Source: Tannerella sp. (GTDB taxonomy: Bacteria; Bacteroidota; Bacteroidia; Bacteroidales; Tannerellaceae). Taken from it: DNA of 5,254 bases. The translations under genes were made by a program, and so were the position numbers. How positions within the stretch are numbered: the stretch's first letter is position 1; every line of letters starts with the position of its first letter. Shown piece by piece: positions 1-5,254 of this stretch. The DNA is taken from positions 1 to 5,254 of the forward strand of contig JAIRLL010000407.1 in NCBI GenBank assembly GCA_031259505.1, written 5' to 3'. The notes under the pieces are model-generated. The model was given only the letters and a program-made list of their open reading frames with translations, had not been told where the DNA came from and did no database searches.

Positions 1-533
1 ATCTTTACTTTCAGTTTCTCGGCCGTCGGAAGCAGTTTTTTGATACTTTCGGTCGAACGTTCCCAACATTCGTCGTATGCAACCGCATCGCCCACCGAGC
101 CGGGCACTACCAGCACGGCGTCTGTCCCGTATGCTTTGGCATCTTCCATCGCTACGGTTACGCCTTCGACAGCCTCGCGGCGCACCGTCGCGTCGGGGTC
201 AGAAAGCTGTTTGTTCCAGTGCGTCGAACAGCATACGCTCGAAGCCGTCAGCCCGGTTGCTTTCATCGCGTCGAGCACTTCTTTCCTGTCCATGTGGCTG
301 TTGGGTTCGATGCCGTCATAACCTGCCGCCTTGACGGCTTTACATTTGTCGATCACCGAAGCGTCCATGCCGATGGTTCCCCACATGATGGATTTTTTGA
401 ATCTTACCGTTGCATTGCCCGGTGATGTTCCTGCCACAGCAGGACTTTCCGCCTTAGCGAGGATATTGTCCGACGACAATGCGAATGCGCCCGAAACCAG
501 CAGCGCGCTTTTCATGAATTTACGTCTTTCCAT
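1..533 (-). CDS. Sugar phosphate isomerase/epimerase-like TIM-barrel protein, exported (3' end beyond the window)
   Basis: The visible part is the first 177 codons; the gene runs off the left edge. The N-terminus carries a twin-arginine-like motif (RRKFMK, residues 3-8), then a short hydrophobic stretch (about 10-20) and a possible cleavage site near LAKA (25-28), so export to the periplasm is likely. The mature part begins a xylose-isomerase-like / AP-endonuclease-2-type barrel. It has a first strand at IMWGTIG (49-55), the typical 'aGYDGIEPN' strand with Glu76 (70-78), the strand-3 segment TASSVCCSTHW (97-106), and AVLVVPG (139-145) as the next strand. Members of this superfamily isomerise or epimerise sugars and keto-acids, usually with a divalent metal held by Glu/Asp/His. 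Most ligand positions would lie in the missing half, so the substrate cannot be assigned. The start at 533 is chosen because it includes the RR motif; Met7 (codon 515-513) would destroy it. It is the last visible gene of the operon, 27 bases after the stop of a decayed fragment. The family call is fairly sure; the reaction is not. Confidence 0.85.
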   Translation of the reverse strand, partial: MERRKFMKSALLVSGAFALSSDNILAKAESPAVAGTSPGNATVRFKKSIMWGTIGMDASVIDKCKAVKAAGYDGIEPNSHMDRKEVLDAMKATGLTASSVCCSTHWNKQLSDPDATVRREAVEGVTVAMEDAKAYGTDAVLVVPGSVGDAVAYDECWERSTESIKKLLPTAEKLKVK

Positions 534-560
534 TTCTGATATATTTAATATGTTGTTTTA

Positions 561-821
561 TTATTCTTCTAAAGTCCGGGAATGCTTTCCTCCCTTATTG
601 CCAAGGTCGTAGGGAATGCCGGCGAAAAAGGCTTTTATCCGGGTCATAAAACCTTCCATATTGTTTGTCCACAAGTCATGTACAAAGTTGGCAGCATAAA
701 ATTCGCCCCGTATATTCTTTCCGGGCACATAAACACAGTAACCTTCTACATTAAAATCAATATGAAAAACCGGATATTCCACCCATTCTTTTTCCACTCC
801 GGCAATCGCCAGACCCTTGAT
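561..821 (-). pseudogene. Internally deleted remnant of an AAA-ATPase-like / PD-(D/E)XK nuclease family gene
   Basis: This 86-residue open stretch plus TAA begins inside the stop codon of the oxidoreductase and has no usable start codon before residue 55. Two blocks resemble, from memory, separate parts of the large Bacteroidota family with an N-terminal AAA-ATPase-like domain and a C-terminal PD-(D/E)XK nuclease domain. Residues 2-24 (KGLAIAGVEKEW, then EYPVFHIDFN) match the segment after the Walker A region. Residues 30-73 (VYVPGKNIRGEF, then FVHDLW and IKAFFAGIPYDL) match the region just before the nuclease domain. In intact proteins these blocks are, as I recall, some 200 or more residues apart. 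Here they are joined near 735-750, so the central part, the Walker motif and the nuclease core are all missing. The last 13 residues (NKGGKHSRTLEE) have no similarity I recognise. The stretch is visibly more A/T-rich than its neighbours. It is almost certainly non-functional; a short expressed peptide is a remote alternative. Confidence 0.7.
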
Positions 822-2179
822 TACGCCGGCGTGCCTGCGACGGGTATTTCTTCCCTGATGCCGGGCACAGGCCCTAACCGAGAATCTTCCGGACCCAGTT
901 TCATGGCGGACGACATGATTTGCTCCCAGGTGACAAACTTGCCTGTGTATGCCGATTCGCGTCCCATGATGGCCATGAGGGTCGACTGCACATGCTGCTC
1001 CACGTCGCTGACAGGCTGACCGGTACGGATGGCGGTAACCAGGCGGATATGTTCCTGCACAAACGGATTGGGCACGGCCATCGACTGGTCGGCGTCTTCC
1101 GGTTTCGGCGCCGGATATTGCCAGGCAATCGAGCCGTCGAGGTTGTAGATGGCGTTGTTGCAGTTGGTATATCCTTTTGTTCCGTATACCATGATGATGT
1201 TCTGGCTGTCGCATCCTGCAATCTGGCGTGTGGTGCAGTGCGCCCGAAGGTCGTTTTCGTAAAGATATTCCACGCTGAAATGATCGTACATGTCGCCCGT
1301 TACCCGCCGTTGCCTGCCGCCGGTCGCTTCTGCCCGCAACGGACGGCGGTCGCCCATGAACCACGACATCTGGTCGATTTCATGGATGAACTGTTCGACG
1401 ATATGGTCGCCCGACGTCCAGCAGAAATTGACCCAGTTGCGCAGCATGTATTCCATGTCGCTCCATTCGGCACGTCGCCGGATATACCACAATGCGCCGC
1501 CCAGACGCGAAACATGCGCCGATACAATATCGCCGATGGCGCCGCCGGCTACGCGACGGTATGTCTCGATGCAGTCTTTCTGCGAACGGCGTATGGTGCC
1601 GCTAATTACCGACAGTTGCTGAGCTGTCGCCTTCCGGCCGGTCGCCAGTATGCGTCGCGCACCGACCGGATCCACGGCGCAGGGTTTTTCGATAAAGCAG
1701 TGTTTGTTCTGCTCGATGGCATATTCGAAATGAAGCGGACGGAACACGGGCGGCGTACAGAGCAATACGACATCGACGCCGGAATCAATGACTTTCCGGT
1801 AGGCGTCGAAACCGACAAAGCAGTTTTCGTCGGGGATGATCTGCCCCTGATCTTTTAAGGCATTCCGGCAGGCGTCCAGTTTATCCCGGAACACGTCGCC
1901 CAGCGCCGTGATCTGCAAACCGGTGCCCGCGCTCAGGAAATCGGCGGCGGCGCCTGTTCCGCGACCTCCGCAGCCGACGAGTCCCGCCTTGAGCGGCCGG
2001 CCGTCGGGCGCCGACGACAGAATTTCCGGCACAACGACGTCTTTCAGTTTACTCTCTCCCGACCCCGGTCCTGAACAGCTGCTCAAAAAGGCAGGCGCTG
2101 TCACGGTGGTTCCCACAATACCCAAAGCCGAACTTTTGAGAAAATTTCTCCGGCTGTAATAAAAACTTTTTTTATTCAT
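821..2179 (-). CDS. Gfo/Idh/MocA-family oxidoreductase, Tat-exported lipoprotein
   Basis: This 452-residue protein belongs to the NAD(P)-dependent sugar/polyol dehydrogenase superfamily. The N-terminus has a clear twin-arginine motif (SRRNFLK, residues 9-15), a hydrophobic region (about 17-32) and a lipobox LSSC with Cys35. It should therefore be exported folded, with its cofactor bound, and lipidated. The residues after Cys35 (SGPGSG) lack the acidic surface-export signal of Bacteroidota, so a periplasm-facing anchor is more likely. The Rossmann fold starts with GLVGCGGRGTG (66-76). The hallmark EKP is at 164-166. The C-terminal domain has the conserved SGDHIVEQ (256-263) followed by His266 and Asp269, the usual active-site block of this subfamily. 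The protein ends in IPVAGTPA, typical of related full-length proteins, so it looks complete. ATG 2179 is preferred because it places RR at residues 10-11. An in-frame ATG at 2236 would overlap the symporter gene by 32 bases and put 19 extra residues before the signal. The gene lies 25 bases after the symporter stop. The substrate is unknown: inositol-like polyols, or glycosides oxidised at C3, are possible. Confidence 0.93.
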   Translation of the reverse strand: MNKKSFYYSRRNFLKSSALGIVGTTVTAPAFLSSCSGPGSGESKLKDVVVPEILSSAPDGRPLKAGLVGCGGRGTGAAADFLSAGTGLQITALGDVFRDKLDACRNALKDQGQIIPDENCFVGFDAYRKVIDSGVDVVLLCTPPVFRPLHFEYAIEQNKHCFIEKPCAVDPVGARRILATGRKATAQQLSVISGTIRRSQKDCIETYRRVAGGAIGDIVSAHVSRLGGALWYIRRRAEWSDMEYMLRNWVNFCWTSGDHIVEQFIHEIDQMSWFMGDRRPLRAEATGGRQRRVTGDMYDHFSVEYLYENDLRAHCTTRQIAGCDSQNIIMVYGTKGYTNCNNAIYNLDGSIAWQYPAPKPEDADQSMAVPNPFVQEHIRLVTAIRTGQPVSDVEQHVQSTLMAIMGRESAYTGKFVTWEQIMSSAMKLGPEDSRLGPVPGIREEIPVAGTPA

Positions 2180-2204
2180 AGCATGTTTATTTAATAAGTA
2201 ATAT

Positions 2205-3377
2205 TCATTTATTTCCAGTTTTCGCAATTCGGTCAATCACCACCGCGATAGCTCCGTCGCCGGTCACGTTGCAGGCCGTGCCGAAACTGTCCATGGCGAT
2301 GTAGAGCGCAATCATCAGCGCCAGAAGCGTCTCGTCGAAGCCCAGCATACTTTCCAGTACGCCCACAGCGGCCATTATGGCTCCTCCGGGCACGCCCGGC
2401 GCGGCAACCATCGTAATGCCCAACATGCAGATAAAGCCGGTGAAATCCACTGTCGATACCGGCATGCCCGTCATCAGCATGACGGCCAGCGCACAGGCGA
2501 CGATTTTCATCGTGCTTCCCGACAGGTGTATCGTGGCGCAGAGCGGCACGACGAAAACGGCTACCGCTTCGTGCACACCGTTCTTAAGCGTCTGCCGGAG
2601 TGTGACCGGAATGGTTGCAGCCGACGACTGCGTCCCCAGCGCTGTCGCATACGCAGGCATCATGGTTTTCAGCAGCCTGAACGGATTCTTCCGTCCGACG
2701 ACGCCGGCAACGGTAAACTGGACAAGCAGCAACAGGATGTGCAGTACGAAAATGAACATAATCACTTTCAGGAACATCAGCAGGATGGTTGCCACCTGTC
2801 CGCTCAGCGTCATGTTCAGGAACAGCCCGAAGATATGGACGGGAAGCAAGGGGATGATAATGGATTCGATAAGCCGCACGATGATTTCGCGAAATTCGGA
2901 AAAAGCGTTTTGCAGTGTCGTGCCTCTGATGAGCGTCAGCCCGATACCGAGCACGAAAGCGAGCAGCAGCGCCGTCATCACATCCATCACCGGCGGCATC
3001 CTGACCGTAAAATACGGCTGAAGCATCATCTCTTCGGGATTTTGCATGACGGAAATTCCGGCGTCCGGCGTAATGAGTTGCGGGAGCGCCACCGAGCCGG
3101 CGAGGTAGGTGAAGAAGCCCGAAAACAGCGTCGACCCGTATGCAATAACGGCCGTGAGGGCAAGCAGTTTGCCGGCGCCTTTTCCAAGATCGCCGATGGC
3201 CGGCACAACCAGTCCGCATATGATCAGCGGAATGACAAACTTCAGAAATTCTCCGAAAAGCGAATTGAACGTCACAAATATGCGCGCCATGTTTTCCGGC
3301 AGAAACTGCCCCAGCGCGATACCCAGTCCTATTGCGAGCGCTACCTTGCCGAGCAGCGAAATCTTAATCTTCTTCAT
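2205..3377 (-). CDS. Dicarboxylate/amino acid:cation symporter (DAACS/GltP-like), divergent binding site
   Basis: This 390-residue inner-membrane protein has the layout of the glutamate-transporter fold: hydrophobic helices from residue 7 onward, re-entrant hairpin 1 with SSAATIP (251-257), TM7, hairpin 2 with VAAPGVPGG (324-332), and TM8 with DSFGTACNVTGD (363-374). Family members use the sodium or proton gradient to import acidic or neutral amino acids or C4-dicarboxylates. Important positions differ from the family. The TM7 NMDGT motif is His-Leu-Ser-Gly-Ser (284-288), and the TM8 Arg that in GltPh (Arg397) holds the substrate's side-chain carboxylate is Gly366. Asn370 and Asp374, equivalent to GltPh Asn401 and Asp405, remain. 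A substrate other than aspartate or glutamate, and altered ion coupling, are inferred. The start at 3377 lies inside the end of the NhaC gene (14-bp overlap), suggesting translational coupling; it has no Shine-Dalgarno and an A-rich leader. The length is slightly short for the family (usually 400-430), but both ends look intact. Confidence 0.92.
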   Translation of the reverse strand: MKKIKISLLGKVALAIGLGIALGQFLPENMARIFVTFNSLFGEFLKFVIPLIICGLVVPAIGDLGKGAGKLLALTAVIAYGSTLFSGFFTYLAGSVALPQLITPDAGISVMQNPEEMMLQPYFTVRMPPVMDVMTALLLAFVLGIGLTLIRGTTLQNAFSEFREIIVRLIESIIIPLLPVHIFGLFLNMTLSGQVATILLMFLKVIMFIFVLHILLLLVQFTVAGVVGRKNPFRLLKTMMPAYATALGTQSSAATIPVTLRQTLKNGVHEAVAVFVVPLCATIHLSGSTMKIVACALAVMLMTGMPVSTVDFTGFICMLGITMVAAPGVPGGAIMAAVGVLESMLGFDETLLALMIALYIAMDSFGTACNVTGDGAIAVVIDRIAKTGNK

Positions 3378-4821
3378 CCGGTTTTATTTTTTTTATGATT
3401 TTATATCCCGTCATGGAAACCAGTATGCTCATCAGCGGACTGATCAGGTTGAAAAAGCAGTAGGGCAGATAGGTAAAAGTAGATACGCCCAGTACGGCCG
3501 ACTGCGTCATTCCGCACGTGTTCCACGGGACGAGCGGCGACGTCACCGTGATGCCGTCTTCGAGCGTGCGGCTCAGCAGACGGCTCTCGTAGCCTCTGTG
3601 CCTGTATATGTTCCTGTACATGTTTCCCGTCAGGATGATGGACAGATACTGGTCGGCCGTGCAGATGTTCAGGAATATGCCCGAAAACACCGTCGCCCCG
3701 ACAAGTCCGGCCGTGCGTTTCATGAAGCGCAGGAAAACCGACGTGATGCTGGCCAGCATGTTGCTCGCCGTCATTGCTCCGCCGAAACACATGGCGCAGA
3801 TGATCAGCCATATCGTGTTCATCATGCCTGCCATGCCGCGCGTACGTACCAGTTCGTTCAGCGTCGCGTCGCCCGTCTCCACGGCCGTGCTTCCATAATA
3901 CATCCGGAGCAGTCCTTCGAAAACGGAAGCGGCGCCGCCCGTTTCCGTTTCCGCAATGCCGTGCAGCAGGTTCGGCTGGAAAAACAGCGCGAAGACGCCT
4001 GCCAGCGCCGCCGAGACAAACAGCGTGACGAGCGCCGGCACACGCCGTGCAATCAGCACGCCCATCACTGCCGGAACAGCCAGCAGCCACCACGAGATAC
4101 GGTACGTCGCCTCCAGACGCTGCGTAAAGCCAAGTACGGATTCCGACGAAACGGTACGGTGCATGAATCCCGCAGCCAGAAATATCCCCAGCGTAATCAC
4201 GATGGACGGCACGGTCGTTATCATCATGTACCGGATATGCACGAACAGCGGCGTCTCCGTGACCGACGCGGCCAGCACCGTCGTGTCCGACAGCGGCGAC
4301 ACCTTGTCGCCGAAATATGCGCCCGATATGATCGCGCCCGCAATCCACCCGTCGCCGAACCCCTGCACCTTCCCGACGCCGTACAGCGCGATGCCGATGG
4401 TCGCAATCGTCGTCCACGAACTGCCCGTCATGACCGATACGAGGATGCATATCAGACAGGTGGACACCAGAAAAACATCGGGATGAATGATTTGCACTCC
4501 GTAGTATATCATCGTCGGGATGATGCCGCTCACCATCCAGCTGCCCGACAGGGCGCCGATGAGCAGCAGAATAAGCAGCGCGGTCGTTACGCCGGCGATA
4601 TTCTTCACGATGGCCGCCTCGATCGTCTTCCAGCCGACGCGACAGTACAGCATGGCTATCAGCACGCATACGGCCGTAGCCGCCAGAAGCACGATCTGGC
4701 TTGCGCCCTCCAGCGTACTGCTGCCGAAAATACGTATCGTAAAGAACAGCATTCCCACCAGCACAATGATCGGCACGAACGAAAGCGCCGGCGAAGGAAT
4801 TTTGACAGGTCTATCTTCCAT
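3364..4821 (-). CDS. nhaC: Na+/H+ antiporter, NhaC family
   Basis: This 485-residue polytopic inner-membrane protein belongs to the NhaC family (Na_H_antiporter), which exchanges Na+ for H+; some relatives, such as Bacillus MleN, exchange malate/H+ for lactate/Na+. Motifs visible in order are GSWMVSGIIP (93-102), TGSSWTT (132-138), the strongly conserved GAYFGDKVSPLSDTT (167-181), TRGMAGMMNTIW (327-338), CTADQYLS (387-394) and PWNTCG (432-437). The C-terminus is a short charged cytoplasmic tail (KIKKIKPDEED type). The length is normal for the family, and no frameshift or missing motif is seen. It is the first complete gene of the minus-strand set, preceded by a candidate promoter at 4841-4848. 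Its last 14 bases contain the start of the symporter gene, so the two are probably translated together. It may recycle the Na+ that enters with the symporter's substrate, or it may itself carry an organic acid. The sequence does not distinguish these, so the symbol denotes the family rather than proven activity. Confidence 0.93.
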   Translation of the reverse strand: MEDRPVKIPSPALSFVPIIVLVGMLFFTIRIFGSSTLEGASQIVLLAATAVCVLIAMLYCRVGWKTIEAAIVKNIAGVTTALLILLLIGALSGSWMVSGIIPTMIYYGVQIIHPDVFLVSTCLICILVSVMTGSSWTTIATIGIALYGVGKVQGFGDGWIAGAIISGAYFGDKVSPLSDTTVLAASVTETPLFVHIRYMMITTVPSIVITLGIFLAAGFMHRTVSSESVLGFTQRLEATYRISWWLLAVPAVMGVLIARRVPALVTLFVSAALAGVFALFFQPNLLHGIAETETGGAASVFEGLLRMYYGSTAVETGDATLNELVRTRGMAGMMNTIWLIICAMCFGGAMTASNMLASITSVFLRFMKRTAGLVGATVFSGIFLNICTADQYLSIILTGNMYRNIYRHRGYESRLLSRTLEDGITVTSPLVPWNTCGMTQSAVLGVSTFTYLPYCFFNLISPLMSILVSMTGYKIIKKIKPDEED

Positions 4822-4840
4822 ACATTATTATTTTGCGGTG

Positions 4841-4848
4841 CAAACATA
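4841..4848 (-). promoter_or_regulatory. Candidate Bacteroidota-type -7 promoter element before the antiporter gene
   Basis: On the minus strand this reads TATGTTTG, an exact match to the TAnnTTTG -7 consensus of the Bacteroidota housekeeping sigma factor. Nineteen bases separate it from the ATG at 4821, which would give a leader of roughly 10-15 nt. The -33 element is weak: the nearest candidate, TTGG at 4867-4864, is 15 bases upstream, where about 19-20 is usual. The location before the first gene of the operon supports it; the poor -33 box counts against it. Confidence 0.45.
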
Positions 4849-4990
4849 ATTAAAAAATGGAAACCAATTGCATTTCGCACACGTTAATCTTGCATTTTAT
4901 TTTCTTTTCCTCACGGTGTGAAACTTTTCGACGCGCTGCCGGATCGCCGGCCGCGCAAATACGGATAGGCGACGGGCACGGGGATTTTCC

Positions 4991-5036
4991 TCTGTGCCGG
5001 ACAAAAAAACAAAAATCCAAGAATTTCCGGCAGAGA
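4991..5036. repeat. Inverted repeat with 11-bp arms around an A-rich (T-rich on the minus strand) loop
   Basis: The left arm TCTGTGCCGGA (4991-5001) and right arm TCCGGCAGAGA (5026-5036) are reverse complements except for one mismatch (4994/5033). The 24-base spacer contains a run of seven A and a run of five A, which read as T-tracts on the minus strand. As RNA this could form a stem-loop, but the T-tract lies in the loop rather than after the stem, so it is not a standard intrinsic terminator on its own. It abuts the inverted repeat at 5035-5078, sharing two bases. Possible roles are a regulatory structure or the trace of a small mobile element. Confidence 0.6.
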
Positions 5037-5078
5037 TCCCTTTATGCGAATATACCGCGTATACCGCATAAATGGATC
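5035..5078. repeat. Nested 44-bp inverted repeat (strong hairpin), possible terminator or regulatory site
   Basis: Three nested arm pairs are seen: GATCC (5035-5039) with GGATC (5074-5078); TTTATGCG (5041-5048) with CGCATAAA (5065-5072); and TATAC (5051-5055) with GTATA (5059-5063). The central loop is CGC. Only one mismatch (5040/5073) and a small asymmetric bulge (AA against C) interrupt 18 paired positions. It lies 21 bases after the minus-strand stop at 5100, a fitting place for the 3' end of an upstream transcript. However, no T-run follows immediately on the minus strand; the nearest starts about 17 bases on. A dimeric-regulator binding site is an alternative, as the inner TATAC-N3-GTATA and outer arms are almost concentric. 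Confidence 0.65.
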
Positions 5079-5099
5079 ATAAGCTATATTATTATTGTA

Positions 5100-5254
5100 T
5101 TAGAAGGGAAATTTCAGGTTTTCGGGAAGCGTCCCCGTATTTTCGGGAAACGTCCCTGCATTTTCGGGAAATGTCCCTGCGTTTTCGGGAAATATACCCG
5201 TGTTTTCGGGAAGCATCCCCGTATTTTCGGGAAGAGTCCCCGTATTTTCGAGAA
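5100..5254 (-). CDS. Possible 3' end of an upstream gene with a heptad-repeat tail (5' end beyond the window)
   Basis: This is a tentative call. Reading the tandem repeat on the minus strand from 5252 gives 50 codons ending in TAA (5102-5100). The product is a heptad repeat of the form P-E-N-T/A-G-x-L/F, finishing in PENLKFPF. Pro, Glu, Asn and Gly are invariant across the copies. Four of the eight variable columns fall at third codon positions: AAT/AAC, GGG/GGT and ACG or GCA are silent or conservative, and L/F swaps account for a first-position change. The strand matches the rest of the window, and a hairpin follows 21 bases after the stop. Against it, all three minus frames are open through the repeat. 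The other two give S-R-K-x-x-D-x and F-P-K-x-R/Q-G-x patterns, and the plus frame starting at 5119 gives an F-S-G-x-V-P-V pattern with the same number of third-position changes. That plus frame has a stop at 5101 and no ATG start. I recognise no domain. Confidence 0.35.
   Translation of the reverse strand, partial: LENTGTLPENTGMLPENTGIFPENAGTFPENAGTFPENTGTLPENLKFPF
5119..5254. repeat. 21-bp tandem repeat, six full copies plus a partial, continuing past the window
   Basis: Copies start at 5119, 5140, 5161, 5182, 5203 and 5224, with a partial copy at 5245-5254. The first copy reads TTTTCGGGAAGCGTCCCCGTA; apart from one change in the partial copy, the first ten bases are invariant. The changes elsewhere fall at unit positions 11, 12, 13, 15, 18, 20 and 21. 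Most copies hold a small dyad, GGGA-N4-TCCC. The unit is a multiple of three and contains no stop in any of the six frames, so openness alone does not show coding. There are no spacers, which excludes a CRISPR array. The array leaves the window at the right edge. Confidence 0.97.

Larger units (their letters stand above)
4822..5099. other. Intergenic region upstream of the operon
   Basis: No open reading frame here resembles a protein in either direction. The half nearest the antiporter gene (4822-4915) is A/T-rich and holds the candidate promoter. The middle (about 4928-4980) is G/C-rich, with short CCGG/GGCC palindromes but no motif I can name. The right-hand part (4991-5078) is occupied by two adjoining inverted repeats, listed separately. 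No tRNA, rRNA or recognisable riboswitch is seen. Confidence 0.6.

Noticed and set aside
561..1364. A single 267-residue minus-strand protein extending from the remnant into the oxidoreductase region
   Set aside because: Upstream of about 821 it is an out-of-frame reading of the oxidoreductase gene. Only the last 86 residues resemble a real protein family, so the long frame is an accident.
920..1858. A 312-codon plus-strand open frame
   Set aside because: It is the antisense shadow of the Gfo/Idh/MocA gene, whose EKP and SGDHIVEQ motifs are unmistakable in the minus-strand frame.
821..2236. A longer oxidoreductase starting at ATG 2236
   Set aside because: It would overlap the symporter by 32 bases and add 19 residues before the twin-arginine signal. 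The start at 2179 places RR at residues 10-11.
2526..3398. A 290-codon plus-strand open frame opposite the symporter
   Set aside because: The product is a His/Arg/Gln-rich low-complexity sequence, and the minus strand encodes a clear transporter with conserved motifs.
3109..4887. A 592-codon open frame on the plus strand
   Set aside because: It lies antisense to the NhaC gene and part of the symporter gene. Its product is rich in Arg, His, Gln and Asp with no domain, as expected for the complement of G/C-rich membrane-protein codons.
5035..5078. Standard intrinsic terminator
   Set aside because: The stem is strong, but no run of T follows it directly on either strand, so it is listed as an inverted repeat with termination only as a possibility.
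5119..5254. CRISPR array
   Set aside because: The 21-bp units are directly abutting with no unique spacers, and no cas gene is in the window.

Overview
The window looks like a Bacteroidota (Bacteroidales-type) chromosome. The evidence is the A/T-rich leaders without clear Shine-Dalgarno sequences, a candidate TAnnTTTG -7 promoter element, and a periplasmic Gfo/Idh/MocA oxidoreductase and a sugar-isomerase-like protein that both carry twin-arginine signals. A remnant of the AAA-ATPase-like/PD-(D/E)XK protein family, which is abundant in this phylum, points the same way. The species cannot be named from the sequence.

All convincing genes lie on the minus strand, so the window reads from right to left. 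At the right edge (5119-5254) is a 21-bp tandem repeat. It may be the 3' end of an upstream minus-strand gene with a heptad-repeat tail, stopping at 5100. To its left, the intergenic region (4822-5099) holds two large inverted repeats (5035-5078 and 4991-5036) and a candidate promoter just before the first complete gene. There follows a tightly packed set: an NhaC-type Na+/H+ antiporter (4821-3364); a divergent DAACS-type cation symporter (3377-2205) overlapping it by 14 bp; a Tat-exported Gfo/Idh/MocA oxidoreductase lipoprotein (2179-821); an 87-codon decayed gene fragment (821-561); and the 5' part of a TIM-barrel sugar isomerase/epimerase-like protein (533-1), which runs off the left edge.

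The spacing (a 14-bp overlap, a 25-bp gap, then a 287-bp gap filled mostly by the remnant) suggests one transcription unit. A reasonable reading is that two periplasmic enzymes, a dehydrogenase with bound NAD(H) and an isomerase/epimerase, modify a sugar, polyol or sugar acid. The symporter could then import a small product, with the NhaC protein maintaining or coupling to the sodium gradient. The substrate is unknown.

The points most worth a second look are the symporter's loss of canonical substrate- and sodium-site residues, the internally deleted remnant inside the operon, the repeat that is open in all six frames, and the nested hairpin upstream of the operon. No wholly new system is evident.
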